Assembly (NCBI RefSeq): GCF_037042905.1
Contig: NC_087249.1
Span: 10,846,001 to 10,910,000, forward strand
Direction: 5' to 3'
Source of the DNA: Lytechinus pictus
Taxonomy: Eukaryota; Echinodermata; Echinoidea; Temnopleuroida; Toxopneustidae
Length of the DNA: 64,000 nucleotides
The position numbers and the translations under genes were made by a program. The first letter of the stretch is position 1, and each line of letters begins with the position of its first letter. The notes beneath the pieces were generated by a model. That model saw nothing but the letters and a program-made list of their open reading frames with translations, did no database searches and was not told where the DNA came from. Below, piece by piece: positions 10,549-23,289 of the stretch.

Positions 10549-11165
10549 CACTCAGAAACACTGTTGAAGGGCGTGATCAGCCAACGTTCACGTCACATCT
10601 AAGGAAACGGCCATAGTTGATTTCTCCGGTCCATGACACTTGGGAGACATTGTCGAAGGCCATGTCTTGATCTGGCCCTTCAAATCACATCTGGGAAACA
10701 GCGATTGTTGATTCTTCTGGCACATGACACTCAGAGACATTGTTGAAGGTCACGATCAGCCACCCATCAGGTCACATCTGAGAAACAGCAATTGTCGATT
10801 CCTTTATAACACATTGCATTCGGAGATATTGTCATAGGACATGATCAGCCATCCAAGTCACATCTGGAAACAGCGATATTGATTCCTCTGACACATTGCA
10901 GTGCACTCAGAGACATTGTCGAAAGAAATGATCAGCCATCCAAATCATATCTGGGAAACAGCGAGTGTTGATTCCTCTGGCACATCATACTCGGCAATAA
11001 TGCCTCTGATCGATCAAATCACATATTGGAACCAATGATTGTTGATTCCACTGGTAAATGATAGACAAACAAAGGATAGATAAGAGACCATGTTGAAGGT
11101 TAAGGCCTTAGACCTTTCAGGCCACATCTAGACAAACGTGGTTGTTGATTTTTCTAGTATATGGC
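10507..11165 (+). repeat. ~87-bp degenerate tandem array seeded in the terminal exon
   Basis: Units begin CACATCTGGGAAACAGCGAT or variants near 10507, 10594, 10686, 10773, 10859, 10946, 11020 and 11123. Most spacings are 86-92 bp. Each unit carries TTGATTCCTCTGGCACATGA, then ACTCAGAGACATTGTTGAAGG, then GATCAGCCA-like segments. The first unit is coding; the rest would form the 3' UTR. Confidence 0.8.
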
Positions 11166-13100
11166 ACTCGAGAAAATGTCAAGGTCAAAGGTCGAGGTCA
11201 CCATCATGAGATTAATGGTAAAGGTAACATTTGTAATGATATTATGAAGGCCATGTCAATTCGAATCAGTGATAGGGCAAAATGCCATTATGTGACCAGA
11301 GCTGCAAGGATTGTCTATTATATTCTAGGTTTTAACGTCATCTCAGTGAATATAACAGCATTACATTCACCGAGGTAACGTCTGACAGTACTTACAAGCT
11401 GCAGCATTGCAATCAGGTAGTTTGCTTGATGTACAGACTAGCTGTGTATTTCAATTATGACGTAGACATATTGGAGCTGCTAGCAAGCAGTACGAGTTTG
11501 AAGGCCTCTGTCACATCAAGCATTGCATGTGACTTGAGGGCAACTATTTTTGCTACCCGCAGGTCGCCCGCATTGACAGTATCTCACACACAGTTGCCCA
11601 CAGAAGCCCACACAAGTGTGATTTGCATGCAGAAAAGTTTTGAAAATACTAAAAAAATTGTTGCAATGAGTTGCGGGCAATCGCCCTCAACTCATTCCCA
11701 AGGCTTGCATGGAACGATGTGACAGAGCGTTAACTTATAATGTAGCTATTCAGACTCTGAGGGCGAATCTACATACACGTAGACTATGTTATGTAACAGA
11801 TTTCACCTGACTTTTTGTTTCGTAAGTAACATCTCATCTTACCTCCAAAGTAAGTATCTTTCCTCAGCGCTGTGCACTTATGGTAAAATATAATCCTTGG
11901 AGAAAATATAACTCTGTTGGGGAAATGGAATGTTATATTCAACCTCAAAGCAGGCATTATCTTATACTATGCATTGAAATTATTTTTTCTAGTGATAACT
12001 GAAGTACTGGTCATGGGATGATTTTCAAACTTGAATCATGTCGGCTATGCAATGCATATTGGAGGGATGATGATTAGATTTGGGGTCACAGGTTCAAAGG
12101 TCACAGAGGTCATTGGTCCATAGATATGCTGTCCTTATAACTACTAAATAGTTCTTTAAGGATTCAACTTAAGAATTCATTCCATGTTAAAAAAAATTGA
12201 ATGGTAGGTTTGCTTTGTTTTCAAATGAATGCCTGATATTTGTTGAAATGGATTTGAAATTAATATGTTAGTAAAAAACACAATTTGTCTTGAGAGTCTG
12301 TCTGTGTACTTGAGTTGTACATGAATATGGTACAGCAGGGAGAGGTGTTAGGTCATTTCTTGAAGTATACCATCAGAAAAAATGACACACCTAAATATAT
12401 GAAAAAACTCGTCATGGACACAACTATTTTTATACCTCTTTGCCCCCCATTGTCAAAAAGCAGTGAATTTGTACATGCAGAAAAAAATGGCATCTGATAA
12501 AACGGAACAAAATACTCTATTTTCACAATAAAAAGGCAAATTCGTTCTATTTTTTCCACAATAGATGTCACTAAAAAGGGATGACTCTTACTTTTATAAA
12601 ATCATTCGATCGGACAAAATTAATTTTTAAAGTGGCTTTTGAGGTGTGTCGGAAAGGGGCTTTAAAAATCCAAGTCTTATTAAGAAATTGAAAGGTCACC
12701 TGTTTTAAATTTTGACCCTGACCCTACCAAAAAAAAATCAACCTTATAAAAAGGGGGGGGGGCATGAATACATTCAGAGTATATGTGCAAGATGAGATAA
12801 AAATTGAGATAAAGAAAGAAATAGATTGATAGATGTCGAGGGAAGGAGAGAGAAAGAGTGAGATTATTTTGTAACAAAAATATATGTGGGTATTAAGGAA
12901 CAAAACAAAAACAGCGTCCACGCCTAATTATTTTTCTTTTTCTTTGAACTGTTTGCTTATCATATTTTTTGCTTTGTTTATATTAGGCCTATTTTCTAAA
13001 AAAAAAACATAATTTTGACAATGATAAGTAAGTAAAATAGGTGCTTGTTAACGTTGTTCGCTGCTTTTTCTTATACTTGTACCTACATCTTGAAAATGAG
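11166..13100. other. no gene recognised
   Basis: AT-rich intergenic or 3'-flanking DNA. A short frame at 11142-11378 and others have no recognisable protein features or splice context. A G-rich run occurs at about 12755-12764 and a GA-rich stretch at 12833-12861. Confidence 0.4.
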
Positions 13101-13121
13101 TTTTCCACTGCTGGCTAGCTC

Positions 13122-13267
13122 GGCACCGTTGCATATTATGGTAACTTTGCATCCAATGGTAACTACCATGATAACGCTGATTAACAGCCAATCAAAATCA
13201 AGGATTCTATGCAAGTTACCATTGGATGGCTAAGTTACCATAATAGTAACTTTTTTGCAAAGGTGCC
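13122..13267. repeat. foldback MITE (GGCACC ends)
   Basis: GGCACCGTTGCATATTATGG with CATCCAATGGTAAC on the left faces GTTACCATTGGATGGC and TTTTTTGCAAAGGTGCC on the right. The arms are imperfect inverted repeats around a ~45-nt centre. Confidence 0.6.
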
Positions 13268-13299
13268 CTGGTAAAAATTTCATTAAAAAAGTTTAATAA

Positions 13300-13709
13300 A
13301 TTCTAGAGGTAAATTTCCAATTCGTCTACTGTCAACTCGTCCACTCACCACATGGTCTACTTTCATTTAATCTAATGCCATTCCGTCCAACATTTCATCT
13401 AACAACCATTTGGTTCATTACCATTTGGTCCAATCATAACTTTGTCTAATCACCATTTCGTCTATGACCATTTTGTCTCAAAAAGTTGGTCTATCCATTT
13501 CAAAGTTCATTTTGCACAATTTAACACTTTTTTTGTCTTAGTCCAATTAGATCAAATGGTACATGGACTAAATGGCTATTGGACCAACTGGTTATTAGAT
13601 GGAATGGCATTAGACTAAATGAAAAGTAGACCATGTGGTGAGTGGACAAACTGATGGTAGACCAAAGTGAGTTGGCAATTGGACGAATTGGAAATAAACT
13701 ATTCTAGAC
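13300..13709. repeat. ~410-bp foldback element
   Basis: The left arm (about 13300-13430) contains CCACTCACCACATGGTCTAC, TTTCATTTAATCTAATGCC and CCATTTGGTCCA. The right arm (about 13560-13709) contains the reverse complements, GTAGACCATGTGGTGAGTGG, GGCATTAGACTAAATGAAA and TTGGACCAAC. The ends TCTAGA and TCTAGA-like TTCTAGACA match. Each arm is itself a series of degenerate TTTCGTCTA/CCATTTGGTC units. Confidence 0.7.
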
Positions 13710-14680
13710 ATTTCTGAATTCAAAACGCCCTTCAAGTTCTACTGGACATATATTTTAGAATATATATCTCCCCTTTATCTCTTCGTTTCTATTGTTCCAG
13801 CCTGCTTACTTTGTGCAAGTCTTCAAGCCGACATTGTCAAGACCCATCTGTAAAAAAACCCATTTCTTTTAGGGTCTGTGCCTGCAGACTACACACACGT
13901 GGCGTGCATAAATGTAAACAATCGAAACAGAGCCCGGCCCGAGGCAAGGGAAGCTGCATTGAAGCAGCGCAACTCCAAAGTTAATCTAGCTAAGTCTTCT
14001 TGTAAGTCCTATTGATTTTCAATGTTCTCATATTAAAATTTGGCCTAAAATTTTGTATATGAGAAAAATCGCATGAAATGACGAAAACTCTGTAAAACTG
14101 CATCATGCAGTTGTGTTTAACGTCGACGTGTGCGATTTCTTGTGCACACGAGTGGAACTTGGAAGGGAGGGAGCTCGGGGGAGCTCTGGCCCGCTTCATG
14201 GTCCGGAGCTCAGCCTCAGGGGCGGTATTCTAAACATTGTCTTTTCTCCATATTTTATCTTTTCTCAGAGATATGACAAAATCGGTATTCTGGTGGATAT
14301 CAAAACTTTTGTCACAAAAATTGTCAGAAATTTTGTCTCTTCTCTTTAGCGCGCACCAAAAATAGGCGGCTTTAAATACGCGTAATCCTAATTATATACA
14401 ACTACAAAAGTACAAGCAAAATTCCAAAAGGTATGACAAAAGTTATGACAGGGCCAGGGGGGTAGCAGTCTTAAAATTTGTCATATCTTTTAGTACCAAA
14501 TGTCTCGATACCATGCCGACTGAATGTCAAGCATAATAATGATATTATTAATATATTATTTAGATTAGATTGTGGTATTAGCATGATTAGTTTCACTCAT
14601 CCATGACAATTTTCAAAATTATCTTATGCTACATTTAGTTAGGCCCTACATATTAATTCCTCCTTTTTTTCTCTGTTTTC
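13710..14680. other. no gene recognised
   Basis: Contains a mobile-looking stretch near 14219-14465 (GGGGCGGTATTCTAAACATT with GATATGACAAAATCGGTATTC). No supported exon. A GC-richer patch at 13920-13980 and 14140-14220 could be promoter or exon sequence, but nothing identifies it. Confidence 0.35.
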
Positions 14681-17600
14681 CTTCCCGTGTTGAGACTAAT
14701 TTCCCATAGGAGGGGACTCGGAAAACGAGTAATATGCTATTACTCGTTATCCGAGTCCCCTCGTATGAGAAATTGGCAGTCTCAACACGGGAAAGGGACT
14801 CGGATCACGAGGAGTAATTAGACAGTTAAAAAGTGTTCTTAATGTGATTTTCATTAATTTTAATGATTCTCAATATAAAAAATATTCATTTATCATCTCT
14901 AGGAAACTGTCTAAAAGTGGCAGAGTGGTTTTGAAGAGGAGGGAAATGAGGGGTAGATGAATATCAACGGGTTAATTGCCGTTTTTTTTTATTTTTAGGA
15001 GAGGGCACTTGGATCACGAGTAATATAGTAGTCCTCGTTATCCAAGTCCCCTCCTATGAGAAATTTTGACATTTTTAACACAGGGAGGGGACTCTGATCA
15101 CGAGGAGTAATTAGACAGTTAATAGTGTTTTTAATGTGATTTTCATTAATGTTAATGATTCTTACTATCGAAAATATTCATTTATCAACTCTAGGAAACT
15201 GTCTAAAAGTGGCAGAGTGGTTTTGAAGAGGAGGGAAATGAGGGGTAGATGAATATCAACGGGTTAATTGCTGTTTTGTATTTTTAGGAGAGGGTACTCA
15301 GTCAGACCGCAGGTCCCTAATGAGCAAAAAGGCCAGATTCATCCAAATCATCTCGTGGCTGAATCCTCCTTGCAAAATCTTGTGATTCGTGAGATTTTCT
15401 TTCTCTAAGAATTTACCTGTTTTAACCTCAAGTTAAATGAAATATTATTGCACCATCAGATAGATTTCATATTGGTCATTTACTTTGTATACCATATTTT
15501 GATCAATAAGTAAATTTCTGGCCTGAAAATGTGCCTCTTCCTCTGTTTTCTTTTGCAAATTGTGCAAAAACTTTTTATTTTGAGCCTCAATGATATATAT
15601 ATATCACCATAAAGCGAAACTTCTTTACTTTCTCACAATGCCACTCTTGATACGCGGCACCTTTTAATCGGGTCAAGATCACACTTTTCCCACCAAGGTA
15701 CAAGACGAGATTTCTGAAATTTTGTACTTGCATAAAATCCAGAGTTCTGATTGGCTGGATAAGGTTAACAGAACAACAGGCGCAGGTAATTTGAGGAGAT
15801 TACCACATGGGAAGTGTGACCTTCCCATGAACCTAGGCACTGGAACCGTTGGAATTTGCCAGTGTGTGGTCTCTTTGACCAATCAGAGTGCAGTATTCTT
15901 GTTTTCAAGCTGCTTTATGTACTTGGCCAATGAAAAGTGTGATCTTGACCCGATTAAACCAATTATTATTTTGAAACCTATACCATTTTAAAGCATACAT
16001 ATTCAGCTTTATCATGATCTAAAAATCATTTGGGCTCAAACAAAAATAAAGTGTGAAAATAGCAGCTTTTGTCAGGTGAAAATAATTATTTTCTAGCATA
16101 TTTTAGATCAAAATTTTAGCCTATATTACAAAATCTTTGAATAAATTTAAACACATGACCTGAAAGAATGATTCTTGTTCTTTACAATGATACCAAAATC
16201 ATGAAATTCGATGCACAATTAGAGCAGCAATGACTGAATGAAAAGAGGTGTTTTGTTCCGCATCAAGCTCATTAAATATGCAAAACATCTCAAGTCATGA
16301 ATATCACTTGGATGAAAGAAGCCACTTTCTTGGGACCTGCCTACAGACTGGGACTTGGATCACAAGTAATAGTACTCCTCGTTATCCAAGTCCCCTCCTA
16401 TGGGAAATTTGACATTTTTAACACGGGGAGGGGACTTGGATCACGAGGAGTAATTAGACAGTTAAATAGTGTTTTTAATGTGATATTTTCATTAATTTTA
16501 ATGATTCTTATCATCGAAAATATTCATTTATCATCTCTGGGAAACTTTCTTAAAGTGGCAGAGTGGTTTTGAAGAGGAGGGAAATGAGGGGTAGATGAAT
16601 ATCAACGGGTTAATTGCCGTTTTATGGGGGGGGGGGACTTGGATCACGAGGAGTAATAAGAATTTAATGTTTTTAACGCGATTCTTTTAATAATTCATAT
16701 TATCAAAAATATACATTTATCATCTCTAGGAAACTGTCTAAAGTGGCAGAGTGGTTTTGAAGAGGAGGGAAATGAGGGGTAGATGAATATCAACGGGTTA
16801 ATTGCCGATTTGTTTTAGAGGGGGACTTGGATCACGATCGAGGAGTAGTTCTATAGTTGTTTAATGCAATTATATTCTATTCATATGATCAAAATAGGAA
16901 ACTGTCTAAAAGTGACACAGTGATTTAATTTGGATCAAGGTGGACTTGAATCACGAGGATATAATATGCAGACTCTACCTGACGAAATAAAGCAATGGAG
17001 ACTGTTAAGAAGGACTGCAATTTGATTTATTTAGTAAAGACGTGATATACGAAATAAAGCATAATTGTGAGAAACATGAAAAGAGATTTATTTAGCATAT
17101 ACAATATAGTAGACGAAATAAAGCAATAAGGATACCGAAAAGAAGTAGATGCAATTCTGATTTATTTAGTAAATTAGGAATCGACGAAAATTAAGACTGA
17201 AGAGGAATAGGGCTAGATACAATTTTGAAGTTTATTTAGTAAAAACGTATACAAAATAAAGCAAAATTTTGATTGTCAGATAAACATGAAAGAGACAATC
17301 CTAATTTAAAAGTAGTTCTAGTAGTTTAATTACAAAATAAAGCAGTAGAGACTGAAAAAGAAGTAGATGCAATTCTGATTTATTTAGTAAATTAGGAATT
17401 CACGAAATAAAGCAATAATGGAGACTGAAGAGGGATAGGCCTTTTGAATTATTTAAACGTAATAAACGAAATAAAGCAAACTTGTCAGATTAATGAAAGA
17501 GACAATCCTAATTTAAAAGTACTAGTTGACGAAATGAAGCAATAGAGACTGAAAAAGAAGTAGATGCAAATTCTGATTTATTTAGTAAATTAGGAATCGA

Positions 17601-17960
17601 CAAAATAAAGCAATGGAGACTGAAGAGGGATAGATTAAAAATTAGTGTCTTTTGATTTATTTAGTAAACACGTATATATATAGACGAAATAAAGCAAATT
17701 TTTTATTGTGAGAAACATGAAAAGATGAATATAATCCTGATTCATGAAAAGTACTGGTTAGCGAAATAAAGCAATAGAGAATGAAAAGAAGTAGATCGAT
17801 GCAATACTGATTTATTTAGTAGACCCGATCGACGCCAATATAAAATGAAAAGAGACACATTACTGAGAGGTTGGTTGAGACAGGTAGGACATGTTTTACA
17901 TTGTGAAAAATTGTCCGTGGATCCGAGTCAACGGGGACTTGGATCACGATAATGCCCCTT
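14681..17960. repeat. 3.3-kb composite repeat with hairpin heads and tandem units
   Basis: At least three hairpin heads (14681-14791, about 14998-15070, about 16345-16440) carry GGGGACTYGGATCACGAG facing CTCGTTATCCRAGTCCCC. Four to five ~200-bp units follow them (near 14805, 15100, 16450, 16650, 16830), containing GGAAACTGTCTAAAAGTGGC and GATGAATATCAACGGGTTAA. From 16975 to 17830 a second tandem set repeats CGAAATAAAGCAAT and TGATTTATTTAGTA every ~60-80 bp, about a dozen times. The block ends with another GGGGACTTGGATCACGAT at 17933-17950. No coding capacity. Confidence 0.7.
15664..15957. mobile_element. TTAA-flanked MITE
   Basis: The perfect inverted ends TCGGGTCAAGATCACACTTT (left, from 15668) and AAAGTGTGATCTTGACCCGA (right, to 15953) are each flanked by TTAA. 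TTAA target duplication is characteristic of piggyBac-type transposition, so this ~290-bp element is probably a piggyBac-mobilised MITE. It lies between the second and third hairpin heads of the larger repeat. Confidence 0.65.
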
Positions 17961-17968
17961 CATCTATA

Positions 17969-19886
17969 CACAACAAAAAAAGTAAGTCCCCCCTAAATCA
18001 AATTGCTGTAATTTTTTAACGGAATAATTTTAAAATATGAAATTTCGTAGGTGGTTTTCTACACTCATTAGGCAACTCCTGGAATAAAATGAGATTCATC
18101 GATTGAGTCATGCATGAGTAATCAAAGATTGAATTAAAAATGACTATTTTTGAAAGTCACAAGAGTCGTTTTTCATATTGTGTAAATACAAAGTTGGGCA
18201 AAGCTTGTTTTTAGGTGAATTTTATGGTGTTCATGCTGTTTTACTATCCATCATTTTGATTTAGCCACTTCACACAAAATTTTGATATCGTATGTTTATG
18301 GTTGAGTGAGCACAATGTTTTGTGACGTATCATCATGGCAGTATCCCCTATACAACTTGTTAAAACATGTTAAAATTGGAAAATGTTGGTCGCTCCCCCA
18401 ATTACTCGGCCCCTCCCCATTTCAAATTCTGGAATCTGGATCCACCACTGATTTGTCCATAAATTCAACTGATCGTGAGAAATTGTTAGGAAAAGGATGC
18501 GTTTATGCATTATAAAGAGTATTCATTCCCAGGTTTTTTAATGTGCTCGCTCAACCATGAAAATGCAAAAAGTTCGGAAGTGTGTGGTTATCAAACTGAT
18601 GGATGATAAAAACAACAGCAATTAAGTCACATCTGAAACCGAATTTGCTCCCATTATTCACTTTATTACCCCTCAAAATGAGTCTGTGACATTGAAAATG
18701 CCTCTTTTCCCACTTTGATGCATGCTCACTCATCCATGATCAATAAACATATCGATTTCATTTTTACACAGAATTCTGCCCATAGGTTGATAAACATAAC
18801 TGCCAAATGACATTGCTAAAGAAAGCCTTGAAAAAAAGTTCCACCATATTGAATAATGGGTCACTTATTCTTAAACATATGCACCCATAGTGTACACAAT
18901 GTCTATGAGAGAGGAAGTCAAAATTTTAACAAAAATTAAATGAGGGTTTGTTTCATGGACGTTTTTTTTTTACTTCTGCCAACAATTTTTTCATGAAACT
19001 TCGCACATAGCTTAAGATTAACACTATCCAAAAGGCGCGCACACCAAAATAATAATTTGATATGGCACAGAGTGGGGCCAATGCCTTAAACTTTCTTCTC
19101 ATTTGCATAATTTTCTAATATTGTGTGCTCACTGAAGCATTAGACATCGGGATTTTCATAAAAATCAAATCAAATGAACGATGCAAGGAGGTTTGTGACA
19201 AATATCCATAGTTAGCAATTGCATTTTTTCCAATAACCTATAAAAGAGCTAATCGCATTCCACATGTTCATTCAGGCATGAATGTTTAATTAAACGCATT
19301 TGAATCATTGAAGCATGTTAATTGGTCATGAACTTAACAAAAAAAGTTGAGGAAATCATTTCAGTTACCAAAATGAAACAATACTTGCCTATGATATTTG
19401 ACATTCGTATTTTTTGCTTTCATTAAATGTTCATTGATCCGTGAAACGATGAATATTGTTGAAGATACTCTTCCCAAAAATAATTGTCATCATATTCAAT
19501 CATTTTTATCGATAGAAATGTGTAAAAAATCCAATTATAGAAAATTTTGACTTGTGTTTATTCAACCATGATATTTAGCAAAAACCTTGTATCGCCTATT
19601 AGAAAGTACCTTTTACAAGCCTTCTGACTATTTTTCATGATGAGAATGTGGAATTCATTCCAATAAAGTGGAATCAAAATCATGATATTTGGCTTGTGAC
19701 TTGAAAAGTGACAAATTTGCCTTCTGGCGGTGCTCACTGAAGCATGACATAAGATACGTCCACGACATTTACTCAGGGGGTAGCTTATAAAATTACCTAC
19801 ACGCTCATGTAAAAATATATTAAAAACTCGCATTGGTTAGGAAATTATGGATGTTTGTTTAAGGGGGACTTACTTTTTTTGTTGTG
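17969..19886. mobile_element. TA-flanked non-autonomous DNA transposon
   Basis: The left end, CACAACAAAAAAAGTAAGTC, and the right end, GACTTACTTTTTTTGTTGTG, are perfect inverted ends flanked by TA, as in Tc1/mariner elements. The 1.9-kb interior has no transposase frame. It contains about ten spaced variants of a GCTCACTSAAGCATGA-like motif (near 18303, 18543, 18723, 19130, 19265, 19309, 19427, 19559, 19729). Its right half is homologous to 27340-27418 plus 29430-29545. Confidence 0.75.
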
Positions 19887-21100
19887 TATATATTGTCGTA
19901 CTTAGTGCATAATTTCTGTTTCCACATTTTATTAAGATTACTATTGAGACCCCACCCCAATCTACCCCAGTCCCATGTTTCCCTCGTTTTGCATGGTCGA
20001 CTCCTGACTATTTTTGCCACACACTGTATGAAAAATATATTAGGGTAACAATTTCATTTAGTATTTTTTATATTTTTTTTATTATTCTTTTATATTCATT
20101 CTTTTTTTTTCTATGAAAGAAAGGGAAAAAAAAACAACATTTAAATACATATGAAAAAACAAAACTGAGGAATAAGATATCAGCAAACAATAGGGGGATT
20201 ACTTTCCGAAAACGATAGGGTTGTTGATCGAAGATCTATGAGATATTATATAAAAGAAAAATATTCGAACTAGAGAGGATAACGTTTTAACATCACTATA
20301 TTGGCTATATAACCTCGTTCGTAGGATGAGTGATATCACTGTTCCCTGATACTTGTATTATGATCACGCATTTATAAGTAAAATCATCAGCCGCAGCACA
20401 TGGTACGCGACAACCAGTGCCCCATTTCATAAGTAAATATGTGTTGGCCGTGGGGTTAGCCAGGAGGCTTCTAGAGAGTAAAAATCATTTACTAACGTAT
20501 GCTTACTCTCAACAAAGCCAGAAATTCCTTCCCATTCGTCTGCACGCACCACCCCAAAACCTGAAACTTTTGCCCCCGAGATTTCTTTTTCCTTCTGAAA
20601 GATCTAGCCCTAAATCATGTACATGGGATACAACTTAATTTCCGACATTTCTAAGCTATCGATTTTATTTTTTAAACAAGAATTCATCAAAAAATGAGAA
20701 AAATATTATGAAAAGACGGAAGAGACTTGCCCAATGTTTACGCCGCCATCTTGTTTTTCCCCAATAGAAGGGGGTGTTTCTTAACAATTGCTGGTCTTCT
20801 TTATTTCTTTTAACATATTATAAAGCAATTTTAACATCTGCGTCTATTTCTTGAGAAAAATACAAGGTTTTCTTGATTTTACATTTTCCTCTAGACCCTC
20901 AATCTACCCCGGTACTCAAAAGGTAAAGTAAAGTCTTTTAATTGTCATTTTCCTTTGGGAATCTTTTCCAGCCAAACATTTACAAAGTGTGCTAACGCCA
21001 TTGTACTTTGTTTTGGTGCAATATGAAATGTATGAAAAATAACATCATGTGCACAATATTTCAAAGATTGGTCATGATTACGATGCCTTCTTTTTAGCAG
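19887..21100. other. no gene recognised
   Basis: AT-rich sequence 5' of the first zinc-finger-locus exon. The promoter of that locus may be here, but I cannot identify a TATA box or first exon with confidence. Confidence 0.35.
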
Positions 21101-21212
21101 ATCATGAATGGAACCATCATGGTGATGATCAAACGAGAATGCAAAGAAGAAGAGGAGGCGGAGGAGGGGATCTCTTGTGATGAATATAAAGAGTTCAAGT
21201 CTCGCTGTGGAG
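21101..21212 (+). CDS. zinc-finger locus, probable first coding exon
   Basis: The acceptor CTTCTTTTTAGCAG and the donor GGAG|GTATGTAT bound a 112-nt exon. ATG at 21104 opens MNGTIMVMIKRECKEEEEAE, then EGISCDEYKEFKSRCG, leaving in phase 1. That phase matches the exon at 26453, whose first two bases complete a Gly codon. IKRE is a PsiKxE motif of the kind abundant in the next exon, and the acidic content also matches. I recognise no domain. The start could lie further upstream if the exon is internal, since the frame is open from 21101. An LTR retrotransposon and other repeats fill the following 5.2-kb intron. Confidence 0.5.
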
Positions 21213-21712
21213 GTATGTATATAGCTGCTCCCAGTGCTAGAAGATGCATAAAAGATGGAATAAAATAGTTGCCTTAAGCAAAAAGTTTGGCCTAATTCAG
21301 GGGCGGAAATCTCTCTCAAAAGGTATAAAGGGGCTGGAAAATTTGACAAGCAAAAAAAAAGAAAAAAAGGTTATACCCAAAAAGTAAGGTCATCTCGTCC
21401 TCAAATGCATGTTTTATTTCGAATTTGAATGATGTATTTCTTACCATCATAAAAGACCACAAAGAGTAGGGGGACATTTGATATTGTGTCCCCCTGGGAT
21501 TTCCGCCCATGGCCTAATTCTTAGTTGTGTGCCAAAATTGGAGGGGAGCAATGTCTTTTCAGAAAAATAGTAGACTTTAGTAAGTTGTAAATTAGTTGAT
21601 AACCAGAATTTTTGTGTCCAGATAAAAGTAAGAAATTTGAAAGAATTTTGTAAACCTTCGAACATGAGCTGGATGAACAATGGACCATGTATGACAAGAG
21701 CTTTTGTGATAT
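21213..21712. other. intron sequence before the LTR element
   Basis: No exon seen. The minus-strand frames here have no recognisable features and partly read into the LTR. Confidence 0.4.
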
Positions 21713-22103
21713 TGTGGCGTAACCGGGCCCTGTCGGGGTAGCGTTCTGCCGTCTCGCAGTCTCCAGAACCCGGTCCACGCTTCTCCTCACTTATATATCT
21801 CTTTTGGGCAGGTTCGCTCACAAAAGTCTATTGTGCAACGTGGTACACTCTCTCATTCCTCTTAAATACACCAAATCACCCGCTCACTCACCCTAAATCA
21901 TGCAAATGAAGCAACTTGGGAGATATTCAATATACAGTTCAACTTGATTTATTCGGAGCTTACATCTTACAACCGCACGCCACCGCAGCTCCCAGCGAAC
22001 TGACGTACTTCTCAAATAATCGCAAAGCATATCACAACTAAAATATCGCCCTCTACGATTAAACTATGAAATACATGTTAAAGGTATAACTCATTATGCT
22101 ACA
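21713..22103 (-). repeat. LTR (3' LTR in element orientation)
   Basis: 391 bp, TG...CA ends on the minus strand, indistinguishable by eye from 24448-24838. TATATAAGTGAGGAGAAGCG on the minus strand may be its TATA region. Confidence 0.85.
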
Positions 22104-23289
22104 CAGCCCCTCCCCAAGTCTGGGCTGTCCTCGGACCAGGTATATTAACAACAAAACATAAAAATGAATTTCTTCAAATGTTATCTCGCTCTTCCAAAGA
22201 AGAAAATAAAACATTAAAACATCGTTAAAAGTATACAGGTATATACATTGGCATAGTACATAAAGGGAGTACCGTTCTTACATTAACAACCAAAACAATC
22301 TATATACAGAAATAGATAGAAAGAGCAAACAGAGTTGTATTGAGATCAGAAAATGTCAAGATGAGAATGACATAAGAAAGGTTAGAAAAGAGGAAAAGGA
22401 AAACATGGAAGCAAAAATATAAAGCATACATCAAGGCATAAAACAACATTTTGAATACAAAATCAAATGCATCAGAGTCTTTTACTGTTTCTGGCACAAA
22501 GTTATAGTGAAAGTTATGTCCAATATCTATTCTGCAGATTTCTAAGTGCTAGAGGATTTCTTCTTGGGGTTTCTTCAAAGCGCATGTCTAGAACTACTTT
22601 TCATCATCTCGATCTCTCTCTATAAAGACTTCTTTGGAGGCCAAGGCGTTACCCTGTCGTAACAATCAGCGGATGTGCATCCAACGCAATTCCTTCGAAC
22701 TATCTATCTGAAGAACAACATCACATGCCAGGTTACATTCCGACCTTGGTCACACTCCTACTTCCTGTAGAGTATGTCTTGCTTCATCTCTAGCTGTGCA
22801 TCCTCCAATAGGACTTCTCCACACTAGACTTTGAAGCCATCGTTGACCAATCGGGCCGGTCGACTGACTGATGCTCTGCTTCCAAGATCTACCTGATCGA
22901 AGGTTCTTTCTGTTGGTAACTGCTCATTGCTGATATGTCAAGTTCCACGGCAACCACCCTTGCCTCTGAAAAGATCCAACCAAGTGCCCGATGATCCGTC
23001 CTGATCTCCGCCCATAGAAGTTCTGTTGCAGCTCCGAAATACTACCATGGCCCATGACTCCTTTTGAGCCCCATAGTAGTTTTTTCTCTGCTTTCTGAAT
23101 GCAGTACCCCACTAGCATAGGATATGACTTGCTCCTTCCCAACATAGGACAGCTCCAGTTCCCTCGTTGCTAGTATCTGCATATCCAACAAGTACTTCTC
23201 TTCGACGTTCAGAGATCCCCATCTCCATGCTGCACTTATCCTGCAAGGAATTTCAGATCCATTCTTCATAGCCACTCGTCGTAAGCGCT

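Noticed and set aside
20945-21349. Minus-strand 134-codon frame
   Set aside because: No recognisable domain. It overlaps the better-supported plus-strand exon at 21101-21212, whose splice phases fit the neighbouring exons.
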